Below, one piece after another: positions 1 to 10,941 of a stretch of 64,000 nucleotides of DNA. The notes below the pieces were generated by a model, which was given only the letters and a program-made list of their open reading frames with translations, searched no databases and was not told the origin of the DNA. The translations under genes were made by a program, and so were the position numbers. The stretch lies in contig NC_133931.1 of NCBI RefSeq assembly GCF_031877795.1, forward strand, positions 132,036,621 to 132,100,620, read 5' to 3'. Source of the stretch: Strix aluco (lineage: Eukaryota; Chordata; Aves; Strigiformes; Strigidae). The first letter of the stretch is position 1; every line of letters begins with the position of its first letter.

Positions 1-3000
1 AAAATCTCATTCTGGTGGGCTGCAACACAGCCCTCAACTTACTTTGAACTGAAAAATTGTAAAATAATTATGTCAAAGAATGGTCCCTGGCACTTTTTCA
101 TCCATAGAAATACAGATGTAGTCCAGAGCATTCTGAAGTAGACTTTGGGGCAGGTCTGTAAGCCGGATAGAAACATTGTGGGAAGTGCTCTTCTTGCAGA
201 ATTTCCAGAATGATAGTTTATTACAGTTTGTCTGATATTTCCAATAAAAATGCAAAGACATTTAATATTTAATTTTGATAATGAACAAACCCCCTTTATT
301 TCAAATTGGTTTAAAGTGTTCTTTAAAATATTACATTTTTAGCAAGATCCAGTGATGAATTTCTTATTCCACCAGTCAAAATGTATCACTAAAGTTTTTG
401 GCACACACTGAATACTAATCTATAAGTTGACAATGGCTTGTTTTAAGTCAAGTATTTGTTGCAAGCAGATCTGGTTAACACAAATAGCAGTGTAGAGATT
501 GTACATTGTTTAAATGCAGACAGTACTTCTAACTTCACAGATCAGTAATGTGTATCATTACATGGCAATTCTACTATTGTTTGTGCAAGAAATATAGTGA
601 GTAAAGATCCGTATTAGAACCGGATGTCAGATTTTCAGCCAACTGGTGTTCTTATGGGTAAAAGGAAGGTGGGGTGATACATTTCAGCACAGAGAACCTT
701 CTTTATTATGTTATAATCTGCTTTATCTGATGCAGTAATCAAAGAGATTACAGTAAATAAGGTAAATCAGTTTTACAGCTCCAATATGATTCTGACTGTT
801 CTAGGACACCACAGCACCAAACTAGTGTGTCCTGTCCCAAGTCAAGTGGGCAACGGTGCAGTAGGAAATTGAAACTCCGTTCACTTTCCTAAAGGCATTT
901 GTTCTGCTCTAGGAATTAGGGTAGGCATGGATAATACTCGTACTTGATCTGGTCCAGTGTGCCTGCAACTACCATTTGTGGGTTCACAAGTTGACACAGA
1001 ATGGGTGATATGTTCTTCAGAGAAGAACGGCCTCACTGAATCTGAACGGTCAAGTTAGTGGGATTTTTTATAAATAATATTAAACAAATAAGGCATTACA
1101 TTTAATCTGGTTGCCTGTTTGACCAAATAGGGGTGAACAGAGAACATAAAAGTAGCATTCAGTCAAATTATATGGAAATTCCTCATTAATATATATTTTC
1201 ATGGTCTTGCTGATGACCCGTAAAAGCAATGGCATAAACAGAGTCAAGATAAGACCATTTATAATGGAAAAAAATATTAAGAAAGCAGAATAGTTATGAA
1301 TGGAAGCATGTAGAATTTGGTCTGGTAAAGCTGGTTCCTTGTCAGCCATTAGCATGTAGAAAGCTGCTTACAGAAGAAAATCACAGTTTCACTGCAGATA
1401 TTTATTAGATATCCAATGAAATATTTAAATGTTATGTATGTAGTCAGTGACTTGCTAAATCACACAGCCTCACAACAGCCATAGCATTTTGCCTTCCACC
1501 CTAACTTTGTGTCAGCTTTCTTGTTTAGAAAGCTGTTGTCTCAGACTCCTGTGCGTGGAAATGAAGAGAGTTGAGTAGTAGCTGATCTGTGAGTGGGCTT
1601 TTATGGTAGGTACATACTTGGGAGTGCTATCCAGAGGGCTTAGGGGTGAAAATGCCCAGTTAAGCAGCTCATGAAGACCTACCTAGTGATGAATAAAGGG
1701 ATTAAGGGCCTGCTACCCCACTTCTGCCCTGCACATTTTGGAAGCACGCAGGAAAAAGTCTTTATGTTGAATATGGCCAGCCTTCCTAGGTAGGGAAAGT
1801 TCTCATTCTTTTGTATATACTGACATGAAGACCAAAGTGATTTATTCCCTTTTAAATTAAACTACTAAAGATTTAATTTCCTTCTCATTTGTTTCCAGCT
1901 ACACATGCCAAAAGGTAAGTGATGTGAATCTCATTGCCATGTTACCATGATACCAGTGTCCCCCATCAGTGCTGGGCCTTCTCAGTAGCAGAGGAGAGTC
2001 TTCTGTAGAAGTAGCACATAGAAAGGGACTGTGGTCAAGCAGATCTGCACACCCTGCAAGCAAGGAAGAGCACCAGACCTGCTCCCCCATTCCAACTCAG
2101 CAAGAGATGGCTTTTCCCTCTACATAGCTACCCAGAGGCAGTTTGTTATGCAAACAGCAGTGCTGCACAGCAGGTGTGGAAGTGTGTTTGCAGGGCAGCC
2201 CCTTGGAGGGGCACATTCCCTTACCCTGAACTGCCAGAGATTGCTCATCTATCCCCCAGTTAAAAAAACCCAACTGCATGTATGTGTGGTATGTAAATGT
2301 CTCCATAAAATGATAAACAGCCATTACAATGTGGCCAAACCAGTCACATTTGTTAAAGCAAACTTTGTGTAAATCAGTATTAATAGGCAAGCTGTGATTG
2401 ACTTTTGTTAAATTACAGTACATTCCACCTTTTCTGTCTTTGAAATTTTCCTTTCAAACTAGCCTAACAAAGAGTGAAACGGCTCAATGAACATGCTGGT
2501 ATGAAAAAGTGTAGCACTTCATGCATACACATACACATATGGAATATACGTGGGCCACAGTCCTTGGCAGTAGAAGTCCCATGATGCAAGACCAGGCTTT
2601 AGAGTTTTCCAAGTGAAATGAAGTCTTACATTCAACTCAATCATACTGCATTATCTGTAATGTGAGACATTTTGAAAATCTCACTTAATCTATTTCAGAA
2701 TTTTAAGGCATGCCCTAGATGTGGGTGGACACAACACCTATCAAAATTTGGTGAGGCATAAAAAAAGGGAAATGAGAAGACAGACACCTCTATTTCTTCA
2801 GCACCCTTTGCAATTTCCATTGTCTTTGTTATTGTTTATAGTCTAATTTCTTAATGCCACACACTCAAACTTCCCCCTGCAAGCGTACTCACCTCACTTC
2901 TGCCCTTTCTTCTACGATGAAACTAGTTCAAGGAGATACCATTCACCAAGTTGCTTGTAATTTTTATATTAAGGGGGGCAGCAAACTGTGGGATGGGGCA

Positions 3001-3600
3001 GGAATGAGAAACTATGACCTGAAGCCATGTGCGACGTGGGAGCTTCTTAAACCAGTACAAAAGCCAGCATCTCCTGAATGACCAATCATCCAGACAAAAA
3101 GAACTAAAGGACAAAAGTTTTGGAGAGAGGGGAGGCAGAAAGCAAACACACAGATCTATAGTCATGAAGAGGCAAAGCTATGGTTTGGACTGAACCCCTG
3201 GACAGGCTGGAGGAAGGACTGAGAACTATGGGGAGGGAGGAGATACGGTGAGATGTCAAGAGCAGTGTGTGCAGTGACCTCCATTTACAGAAACACTAGT
3301 GGCCCTCAGCATGGCCCAGTTCTTGTTTGCACATACCTGCACCCAAGTCCTTTTTAAAAAAACCCCAGACAACAAAACCTCTACCTGTTAAGTGCAGAGC
3401 TCCTTTAACTACCCGCTATTTGCAAAATTATATCCTTCGGTTACACTGTAATGTGAACCCCCTTTTAAATCTATAATCCATCTTCATATTTAATAGCTTT
3501 TTCCTTAGAAAAGATATCGAGAGAAACGTCACGGATGTTAAAAAGGTAGGCAGCATTAGCACGGGGAGATAAGGCACGATTTCAGAGGGTTCGGTTACCT
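1..3600. other. Intergenic region left of C1GALT1, no recognised gene
   Basis: This AT-rich sequence precedes the CpG island. No stretch could be matched to a known protein, RNA or repeat. Two minus-strand open stretches are mildly protein-like (73-192 and 1080-1355) and are discussed as findings. A strong splice acceptor and donor lie only 16 nt apart at 1899-1914. Overlapping open frames on both strands at 2031-2423 look like chance, because neither shows a recognisable domain. Confidence 0.6.
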
Positions 3601-3879
3601 AGCAACGGCCCTTGCAGTTGCCTAATGGCATTTTGGAAGTGCAGAGGCTCCAGACCACAGAAGTGAAGGGAATGAGGTGCTGGAAAGCCACGGAGCTCCG
3701 CAGCCGGGCCTGAGCACACGACACAGCCGCTGCCAGGCACGACCAGAGCAAGGTAACGCGATAAAAGGGTGGGAAGGACCACCCCGCGGGGCATTTCTTC
3801 CCTAAACGTGTCTGAAGAGGCAGGGGAGGCACCACCGCCAAAACACTTCGCCACCTACAGACCTTGAAGCGGTCAAGGG

Positions 3880-4960
3880 GCGGTGAAGCTCATCGCCCTC
3901 CCGTCTCTCCCTTGCCCTCACATGCTCTCCCCTTTCCGCCCTCTGCCATTTTTTTCACCCCCACACCTCACAGCCCTGACTAGGCGGCCAAGAGAGCCGG
4001 CCGCCGCCCTCACGCTGCAGCTCCGGTCCGCAGCACCCGCCTTCACCCACCGCCGCCGCGCCGGCGGCCTCCCCACGCAGAACCCGCGGCCTCTACTCGC
4101 GGCCTGGCCCAACGCCGTGGCCCCGCTCCCGCCGGAAAAGCGTGGGGTGGGGCGGTGTGGGGGAACAGGGCGGGATCCCGCCCCCACGCGCGATTCCCGC
4201 GCGGCAGGGCAGCGCGGTCAGTGCTCCGGCCGTGTGCGCGCGCTAGTGGGACAGCGCGAGCGAGCTGCCACGCGGCGCTGCTTGCGGGGCGGGCAAGGGT
4301 TAAATGCGCGGGCCGCGACCGGCCACGCCCTCGGCGCTCGCCGCCCAATGAGCAGGCGGTGGGGCGGGGCTGGGGGCGGGGACGGCCCCGCCCCTAGCCC
4401 CGGCGGTGCGCAGCGCGGGGCGGCGGGATGGTGCCGGCGGCAGCGCGGGGCGGCGGGTCTGGCGGCGGCCTCCCCTGCGCGCGGCCAACGGCTGCTTGCG
4501 GGCCGCGCGGCTGAGCGCGCGCCGGCCGATGAGGTGAGGGGGCGGGCGGGCCGCGGCGGCGAGCGGCGCTGAGGGGCGGTGGCGGGCCCCGGGCCGGCCC
4601 GTCGCTGTGGGGAGCCGGCCGGTCCGCCGGCGGGCAGGCCTCTGAAGGCAGCGGCCCGTCTGAGGAGGCGATGTGAAGGAAGGTGCCTCCCTGTGGTGAC
4701 CGGGTGGGAGGAGGCGGCTGAGGCGGTGCGTGTCACCCCGGCGGCGGCGAGAAGGGCCTGCAGGAGCCGCGGTTGCGGGGACAGCAGGTGCCTGGTTCCC
4801 CGCCTGGGGAGGAGAGGCTCTGAAGGAGGGGTCTCCTTGGAAGACAGCGAGTCCTTCGGAGCCCCAACGGAGGGAGCAAGGTGCCTTGTGGAGGGCGGGA
4901 TTGCTCGCTGCTCCCCACCCCTCCGCCTCTGCTCCTGGGAACGGGGACTTCCTGGACTGA
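3880..4960 (+). promoter_or_regulatory. C1GALT1: CpG island promoter of C1GALT1
   Basis: G+C and CpG density rise sharply here against an AT-rich background. A CCAAT box in the forward orientation lies at 4345-4349. It is followed by clustered GC boxes (GGGGCGGGG and CCCCGCCCC type) between about 4359 and 4395. I see no TATA box. This is the usual architecture of a TATA-less housekeeping promoter, which fits a broadly expressed glycosyltransferase. A near-consensus CRE (TGACGTC) occurs at 4958-4964, downstream of the likely first exon. Long open frames on both strands here are a by-product of the low stop-codon frequency in GC-rich DNA. The transcription start is inferred to lie between about 4400 and 4520. 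Confidence 0.8.
4420..4533 (+). other. C1GALT1: Probable noncoding first exon of C1GALT1 (5' UTR)
   Basis: A good splice donor, GAG|GTGAGG, has its GT at 4534-4535 inside the CpG island just downstream of the GC boxes. The first coding exon has an acceptor only a few bases before its ATG, so a separate upstream 5' UTR exon is needed. This donor is the best placed one. Weaker alternatives occur near 4679 and 4786. The 5' boundary given is approximate because no transcription start can be seen directly. Confidence 0.45.
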
Positions 4961-6528
4961 CGTCGCAGTTGCCTTTAGTAAGACCTAGGCTGGCAAAGGT
5001 CTAGAAAGCCATGCTTTGGACATGGGAACTTGTTGCTAAATGAGGGTGTCAGCTTTTGGAATGAGGAAGGAGATTACAGACATCTTTTTTCCCTCTCACC
5101 TGTGCTGTGAATTGTTACATATCTTGTTTCAATGCTGTTATTGGCCACCTGTACCAAAATACCTTATTTTTGTTGTCTGTATTTTTGTATAGAACAACCA
5201 AGCGTTTTTGATGGAAAAAGTTCCTCTCCAAATAAATGCTTACAACATTAGATTTTTTCTAAAAAACTAAAATATTTTTGAAAGTGAAAAATACAGTCTG
5301 TGCTTAGTTGATAGGGAACTGCAGCAGTTCACAGTAATCCTCAATGCAGGCAACATTAGCAAATGTACAACTGTTTTGCATATAGCTTCATTTTAGAAGC
5401 ATATGGAATATGTACATATAAAGCTTCTAGAAATAACAGGATTTAGCAGAAGACCTTTCCTGGTCATTGCACAGCTAACTACATTTCCTACATCTTGACT
5501 TTAATTATTCTGATGTGTTGCTTGACTTGTTAAGCACATGGTAGCAGAGATCAATTTCACTGCTAAGTATGCAGCTCTCAAAGGACATTTACATTCCCTT
5601 TTATGCTGGAGTCTCAGAGCTTCCCCCTCACTTCATAAATAAGGGATACAAGGAAGGGTCAGCTGTGTAGTCTAGCAGTATTTCTTATAGTTAATTTATC
5701 AAATCTTAAAGTGATTTTGGAATGGTACTAGGAAAAAATACAGAAAAATACCTAGAGTTATGTCCTGCATGCTGTAAGTTTCCAAATCCCAGATCTGGGT
5801 TTTTTTTGTTGAATATGTTTCTTCTTGAAACAAGTTCAAAAAGTTACATGGTCAGAGTTTGCTTAACAGTATTAATTTTAAAGGTGGTTGGTTGCCTTTT
5901 TTTTTTTTGAGGGGTAGGGATGGGGCAATTTCCAGTATCATATATTCCTAGTGCACAGGGATTCCCTACATTTGCTTTGGTTTAGGAGAGTGACCTTGAC
6001 CCTCACTGGAACAGCTAGCAGATCGAGAACAGTATTTTAGATTAATGTGTTAAAAAACTCATTGCCAGGATCGCAGCGGCATGGTGGGGGTGGGACCCCA
6101 TTAATCTCATCGGAGGAAGCAGCCCCTGGTTCTGTCACTGCAAAGCCATCAGCCCCGTTGCCCAGGTGTGACACGCATCAAGATAAGTCAACAGTAAGGC
6201 TCTCAAACAGATTACAGGATTGAGGCAGGTAACTGCCAACAGAACATGGGACCTATTATGAGATACAGGAGGAGAGCATCTTGTGACTGTACAAATCTTA
6301 TTATGGGATGTTTAGGGGAGGGGCTAAAGGGAGGGAACAAGATGGTTTGAGGACAAGCAAGTATGAGAAAAATAGAAGGATAAGGGGATAAAGGGCCTGG
6401 TCAGTTGTAAACGAGCGTCTGGTCAGTATGTCTGGCCACACCTGGGGCCAGATTACCTGCAGCCTGTTCTCTTATTAAGCTTCATTTCTAACTGTATTCC
6501 TGGGGGGGCTCTGTGCTATATTCATGAG

Positions 6529-6694
6529 GTCTTAAATGCCAGCAACCAGAGTGGTACCATAAGTTATAGGACTTCTGTTCCTGGTGTGCAAGAAACTGGA
6601 GTGAGTGCAGGTCTGAATGCCAGCAGCCAGAGTGGAGACTGTAAGTCATAGAGGCTTGTGTGTCTGGAGTGCCAGCAACAGTGGAGACTGGAGT
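6529..6694 (+). repeat. Two diverged tandem copies of an ~82-bp unit within the LTR-like block
   Basis: The segment starting GTCTTAAATGCCAGCAACCA at 6529 recurs as GTCTGAATGCCAGCAGCCAG at 6611, a period of 82 bp. Both copies continue with AGAGTGG, a TAAGT(T/C)ATAG core, and end with an ACTGGAGTG element. The copies differ at many positions, so the duplication is old. Confidence 0.6.
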
Positions 6695-6879
6695 GCACGC
6701 GTATTGTTTTGGCAAGTATGCCAGTGCGTGCTTGCTAGTGCATATCATGCAGGGCTAGCCTGGATGAGAGCCGTGGGAGCCAGGTTTTGAGGCAGTGTCC
6801 CACACTTCCCACTGGTGAGCATGGGACAGGTAGTAGGGAGATCAGAGGGTCTTCAGTCTGGCAATATGAGAGTCCAGCA

Positions 6880-7180
6880 GGTCTAGGCCAGCTACTGGGG
6901 GGACTGTAAGATCTGTGGGTTGTTTTGGCTCATCTGCATGTATGTCTCTTAGCAAGGCAGCTGGAGATGAAAGGATCCAAGGACCAGTTACTGAGTAGAC
7001 TGAATGTCTAAGGCCACATACTGGGGGATCATGGTACGCCTGGGGGGAGTTGTGTGGGTGTACCTAGGTGAGGAGGTCTGCACCCCCAACTGGAGTGGGG
7101 CTCTGGTGAGGCTGAGGATTCAGAGTTGGTTCCTGGATAGATCAAGTGTCTGAGGCCAGTTACTGGAGGGATCCACATTG
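6880..7180 (+). repeat. Dispersed degenerate ~28-bp repeats (GGCCAGTTACTGG type)
   Basis: Related segments of the form (G)CC(A)(G/C)(T)TACTGGGGG occur near 6881, 6978, 7008 and 7155, each preceded by AGG and followed by a GA-rich stretch. They look like an internally repeated section of the LTR-like element rather than a simple microsatellite, since spacing varies from about 30 to 150 bp. Confidence 0.4.
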
Positions 7181-7786
7181 TATGTGTATGTATATTCCCC
7201 ACTAAGGGACTTTTGTCCTGGTCAGATAGGGAGAGAAGCAGTATAAGGGCCTGACCACGTTTGTGTTTGCATGAACACAGGTTTTAGCTGTGTTGATCTG
7301 TATGGTCAGCCATGCGTATATGCATGTTTGTATGTGCAGCTATGGGAATACATCCCCAGCCTTGTCACTGGCTGGACCTGGGGACAGGGAATTGCAGCAG
7401 CCTTGTCTCCATTCAGCTGCTAAGTTCAACAGCCCCTAACACTGGAAAATTACTTTTTCTGTAAGTTTGAAGATGCAGAAATCATTGACTCTCAAAACTT
7501 AGATTTGGAGCCAGATCTTCAGTGACTGTTAAGTTGTGATAGAATTTTAAAGGATTTGTTGGTCTGGTTGATGTGAATAGGGCTACCTACATGAATAGAT
7601 AGATATATTTGTTTAAGCTGCCGTGACAGAGCAGTGGAGCATAATTTAAATTTAAATTTAGGCTTTTGTTGTGTTTTTTTTTAAAATAGTGTCTGTTTTT
7701 TAACTCAAGAGAAGTAAAAATAGAAATAAGAATAAAAATGGGGATCTTTTAGTGGTAGGTCACTTACCTTTTCCCTCTCTATATGT

Positions 7787-7925
7787 CATAGAATCACAGC
7801 ATCACACAATGGTTTGGGTTAGAAGGGACCTATAAAGATCATCTAGTCCAACTCCCTGCCATGAGCAGGGGCATCTTTCACTAGATCAAGTTGGATGAAG
7901 CTCTGAACAATGTGATCTTGAACAA
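7787..7925 (-). mobile_element. CR1 LINE 3'-end fragment
   Basis: Read on the plus strand, the sequence opens with CATAGAATCACAGCATCACA and continues through GGTTTGGGTTAGAAGGGACC, AAGATCATCTAGTCCAACTC and CTGCCATGAGCAGGGGCATC. This is the reverse complement of the conserved CR1 3' untranslated tail found throughout bird genomes. The fragment is short and diverged, so it is an old 5'-truncated insertion in intron 1 of C1GALT1, antisense to the gene. Confidence 0.88.
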
Positions 7926-8267
7926 CTAAATGTTTTGCATGTCTTGCCCCTGAATATTTCCCTGTATAGAAAAGAGTGTCAATAGAGTCTGAGTGGGGAT
8001 GCTTAGCATAATAAGAACCGACCTTCCTTTTAGACATTTTCTGGTTCTAGTCTAATGCTATAGCATTCAGTTGTTTTTGCTGGCAAGTTAAAAGACTCTA
8101 CTTAGATCAAATATCAAGATAATATAAAAAAATGAAGATTTCTGTCCTGTTTACTGATGGAGTTCATGAACATTTGGATACACGCGTGTATATAGTGATC
8201 CAGTCTGTTCATATAAAATACATAGAATGATGAGCAGATTATTTTACATTGAAAACTGTAACTGGAG

Positions 8268-8292
8268 GTATTTCATATCAAATATGAAATAC
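8268..8292. repeat. Perfect 11-bp inverted repeat with 3-nt loop
   Basis: GTATTTCATAT at 8268-8278 is followed by CAA and then ATATGAAATAC at 8282-8292, its exact reverse complement. The DNA could form a cruciform, and a transcript a short AU-rich hairpin. There is no run of T after it and no evidence of function. Confidence 0.85.
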
Positions 8293-10718
8293 AGCTTCAG
8301 CATCTGTCCTTACGTGCTTCTAGAAATCCTCTTCGCTTGTGGAATACTGCCAAATCAACTTCTGACTGCCAAATGTGATGAATGCACTTTTTTCTCTTTT
8401 AACATTTCCAATACACTTAAAGTTTTTTTTTCCTAAAGAATCTAATTTAACATAACTCCATAGTTTAATAAGCAGCCGTTATTTTCAAGTGATTTTCTCT
8501 TTTTCTGTCCAAGCAAGAATAATTTTAACAGCTGGTAGAGCAGATAACTGAAATTGTATGGCAAAGAGACACTACTACTGAAAAGTGGAACAATGGAAAT
8601 TGTTTCTTCTAGAAAGTTCTGTAGCTATGCTGCTTGCATGCATGGATTTTTATTTTTTCCCCTTTTAATATGCTGACAGAAGGCATTGTTTTATTCTGGC
8701 CCTCTCCTTTTGTGTATTACAAATTTTGAGGGGACTTTGTGGTGATAGATGGGGAAAGTGAAAACAAAAAAATAGTAATTTTAGTACAGTGGATACTTTT
8801 CAGTGCATGTAGGCTTTTGCTTAAATGTTTTGGTTTTTTCTTTTTTTTTTCTTTGGAAGGCACCCGATCTAAGTGCTCATGTTTTTTTCCCAAGTTAGTG
8901 TCATATCAGACAATAGAAATAAAGCTGGAAACCAAGTAATTTTTTCAAGGCCGGGGTCACAAATGGTAATGCAGTTGATTTTATACTTTAAGATGTGATG
9001 TCTGAAGGCAATCATTAGTCTCCACTAAGATGTAGTACTGAGAGAAGACAATGTATGATTAAAAAAATTGTATAATGTGTTTTTTCATCTTAAAGAACTA
9101 TAGCTCCTTGTCAACCACAGTTATAATTATGTGAATTTGATACAACTTTTAGGTTTCTTGATTTTTATTTTGTGCTTCAAGTTGTGTTTCCAGTTTTCTT
9201 TTTCTAGCAGTGTGGAAACGCATGCATATCACGTGTTAGAGCTGCTTCCCTTTCTAATGATCTAGACCTGCAAGTGTGCAGTAAATTTGATGATTTCTGA
9301 AAGTTCCAACCTAACAATATGTACCTGCTTTCTGTCCTTCCTGCTTGCCGTTCAGGAGAGCGCTCAGACAGACAGAAAGCTGGTATTTGGAGTGTGTTGC
9401 TGCGAAGTGATTCATGCACCTTGCTTGGGGACAGTCTTCTTCCAGTAGACTCTGCAGAACCGTTGAGAGAAGTGGGTGCGGCCTAAATGAGTTGTTTTGG
9501 TGGCTGCAGCTTTTTTCTGATCCATGGTTTTCATCAAAGCTTTGTACATTCCATTATTTTATTTTTTTGGCTCCCTAGGTAACTAAATTGGGTTCTGCCC
9601 ATTGACGATCCTAATGGAGGGGAATATCATCAACTTGTTTGTATGGCTCTGGCTTGAATCCAGTATATATTTGACAGTCAGTGTTTTTGTAGTTTAGTCA
9701 TGAATTATTAAAAAATATCTCATCCCTTTGCAAAGATGAAAAAGCCTCAAGCCTCAACAGCCTGAAATTGTTTTGCAAGTCTTTAGTATATAAAAATTCT
9801 CACTTGTTTTGGATGTATAAAGCTCTCTTTATGCAGGCGTAGATGCTGATTTTGTTTGATTTTATAAAAATGGTCAGCCAAGGCTTTTATTTTTTGAGGA
9901 GCAAGGGTGTGGCTGAAGTGAAGGGTTTTTTTATTACTGAAATACAAGGTTTTTGATGTGTAGAAGAGGCCTTGAGGCTGGTGCGTTTACTTCTCTTCCT
10001 CCAAATGCCTTTTAAAAATGGGTGTTTCTGTATGAAAATTCAGATGTCTTACTCTTTCTTCTGAAAGTCTATCCTCTGTACTTTCGAAAAGTGGAGGGAA
10101 AACTGGCCTACTTTGAGAGTAGATTTGCTTTTATAACTCTTCAAAATCTGTTTGCATTTGACATCTATTAAAGAATTCCTCTAATATACTTACTCCTGGA
10201 GTTTAAGTACATCTCATGACCATATGGTATTTTGACCTGTAGATTGCCTTGATCATCATCTTTTAGCTTTAGTAAAAAACTTAGGTATTACATTTTAAAG
10301 TGCGGATTTCTTGGGACGAAGAGAATGAAGAAGTGAATATATATTACAATTTTATAATTAAGATACTACACTTCAAATGTATACATTCTTGCATAAATAT
10401 AATGAATGGTTTTTTGTACAGTCACTATTGTGATTTATGACTGTCCTTTATAATTTTAAGCTAGAGAATATATGATAGACCCTTGGCACTAAATTTATCA
10501 ACGGTTATACAATTTTATATGAATATTTGCATTACTCTTGCACTTAAACGTCCATGCAAGCCCAGGGGAGCTGGATCTGAGCTAGAACTGAGCTCCCACT
10601 TCCAGAGATTTAGTCCTTGATTTCTTCCCATAGTTTTAGATTTTATTTCTGTGGCTTTAAGTGGCTTTAAGCTTAATGTATTTTTCATTTGGTTTTAACA
10701 GTGTATTACCTTCAGGAG

Positions 10719-10941
10719 ATGGCCTCTTCTAAGTCTTTGATGAACCTTCTAACCTTCACTTTTGGATCAGCAATAGGATTTTTCGTATGCTATCTTCTGT
10801 TTAGCATTATACTAGAAGAGCAGGTTAAGATCCAGCCTCATATTCTTCACAATGATCCACATGGTCAACACTCAGCAGATACCGATAACAATCAGCTGCA
10901 AGGACAAATGAATTTCAATGCAGACTCTGGACAGCATAAAG
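10719..10941 (+). CDS. C1GALT1: C1GALT1 coding exon 1 (cytosolic tail, membrane anchor, stem)
   Basis: The exon itself begins at 10702 after the acceptor TTTTAACAG and carries 17 nt of 5' UTR before the ATG. It encodes 74 residues plus one base: MASSKS, then the hydrophobic anchor ([20 protein letters not shown]), then a stem with the conserved HNDPHG and [12 protein letters not shown] segments. It ends at AAAG|GTATTT, phase 1. The frame stays open for 26 more codons into intron 2, which has no coding meaning. Confidence 0.95.

Larger units (their letters stand above)
6060..7440. mobile_element. LTR-like endogenous retroviral remnant (probable solo LTR, edges uncertain)
   Basis: This block is richer in G and C than the intron around it and carries motifs typical of bird ERV long terminal repeats. 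There is a purine-rich stretch near 6310-6400, then a TTATTAAGCTTCATTTCT segment near 6472 that resembles an R-region start with a degraded poly(A) signal. A CTGTATTCCTGGGGGGGCTC segment near 6492-6511 follows. Downstream are tandem and dispersed copies of short units. There are no gag, pol or env reading frames. The family assignment rests on general resemblance rather than an alignment, and no clear target-site duplication was located. Confidence 0.42.
4534..10701 (+). other. C1GALT1: C1GALT1 intron 1
   Basis: This is the inferred first intron, running from the CpG-island donor to the acceptor TTTTAACAG ending at 10701. It holds an LTR-like element at about 6060-7440, a CR1 tail at 7787-7925 and a perfect inverted repeat at 8268-8292, plus several T homopolymers. 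The rest is AT-rich and shows no further gene. Confidence 0.5.

Noticed and set aside
3883-5004. Long overlapping open frames on both strands of the CpG island (up to 229 codons)
   Set aside because: They overlap in several frames, consist of Ala/Arg/Gly/Pro-rich low-complexity sequence, and follow from the scarcity of stop codons in GC-rich DNA. No domain is visible.
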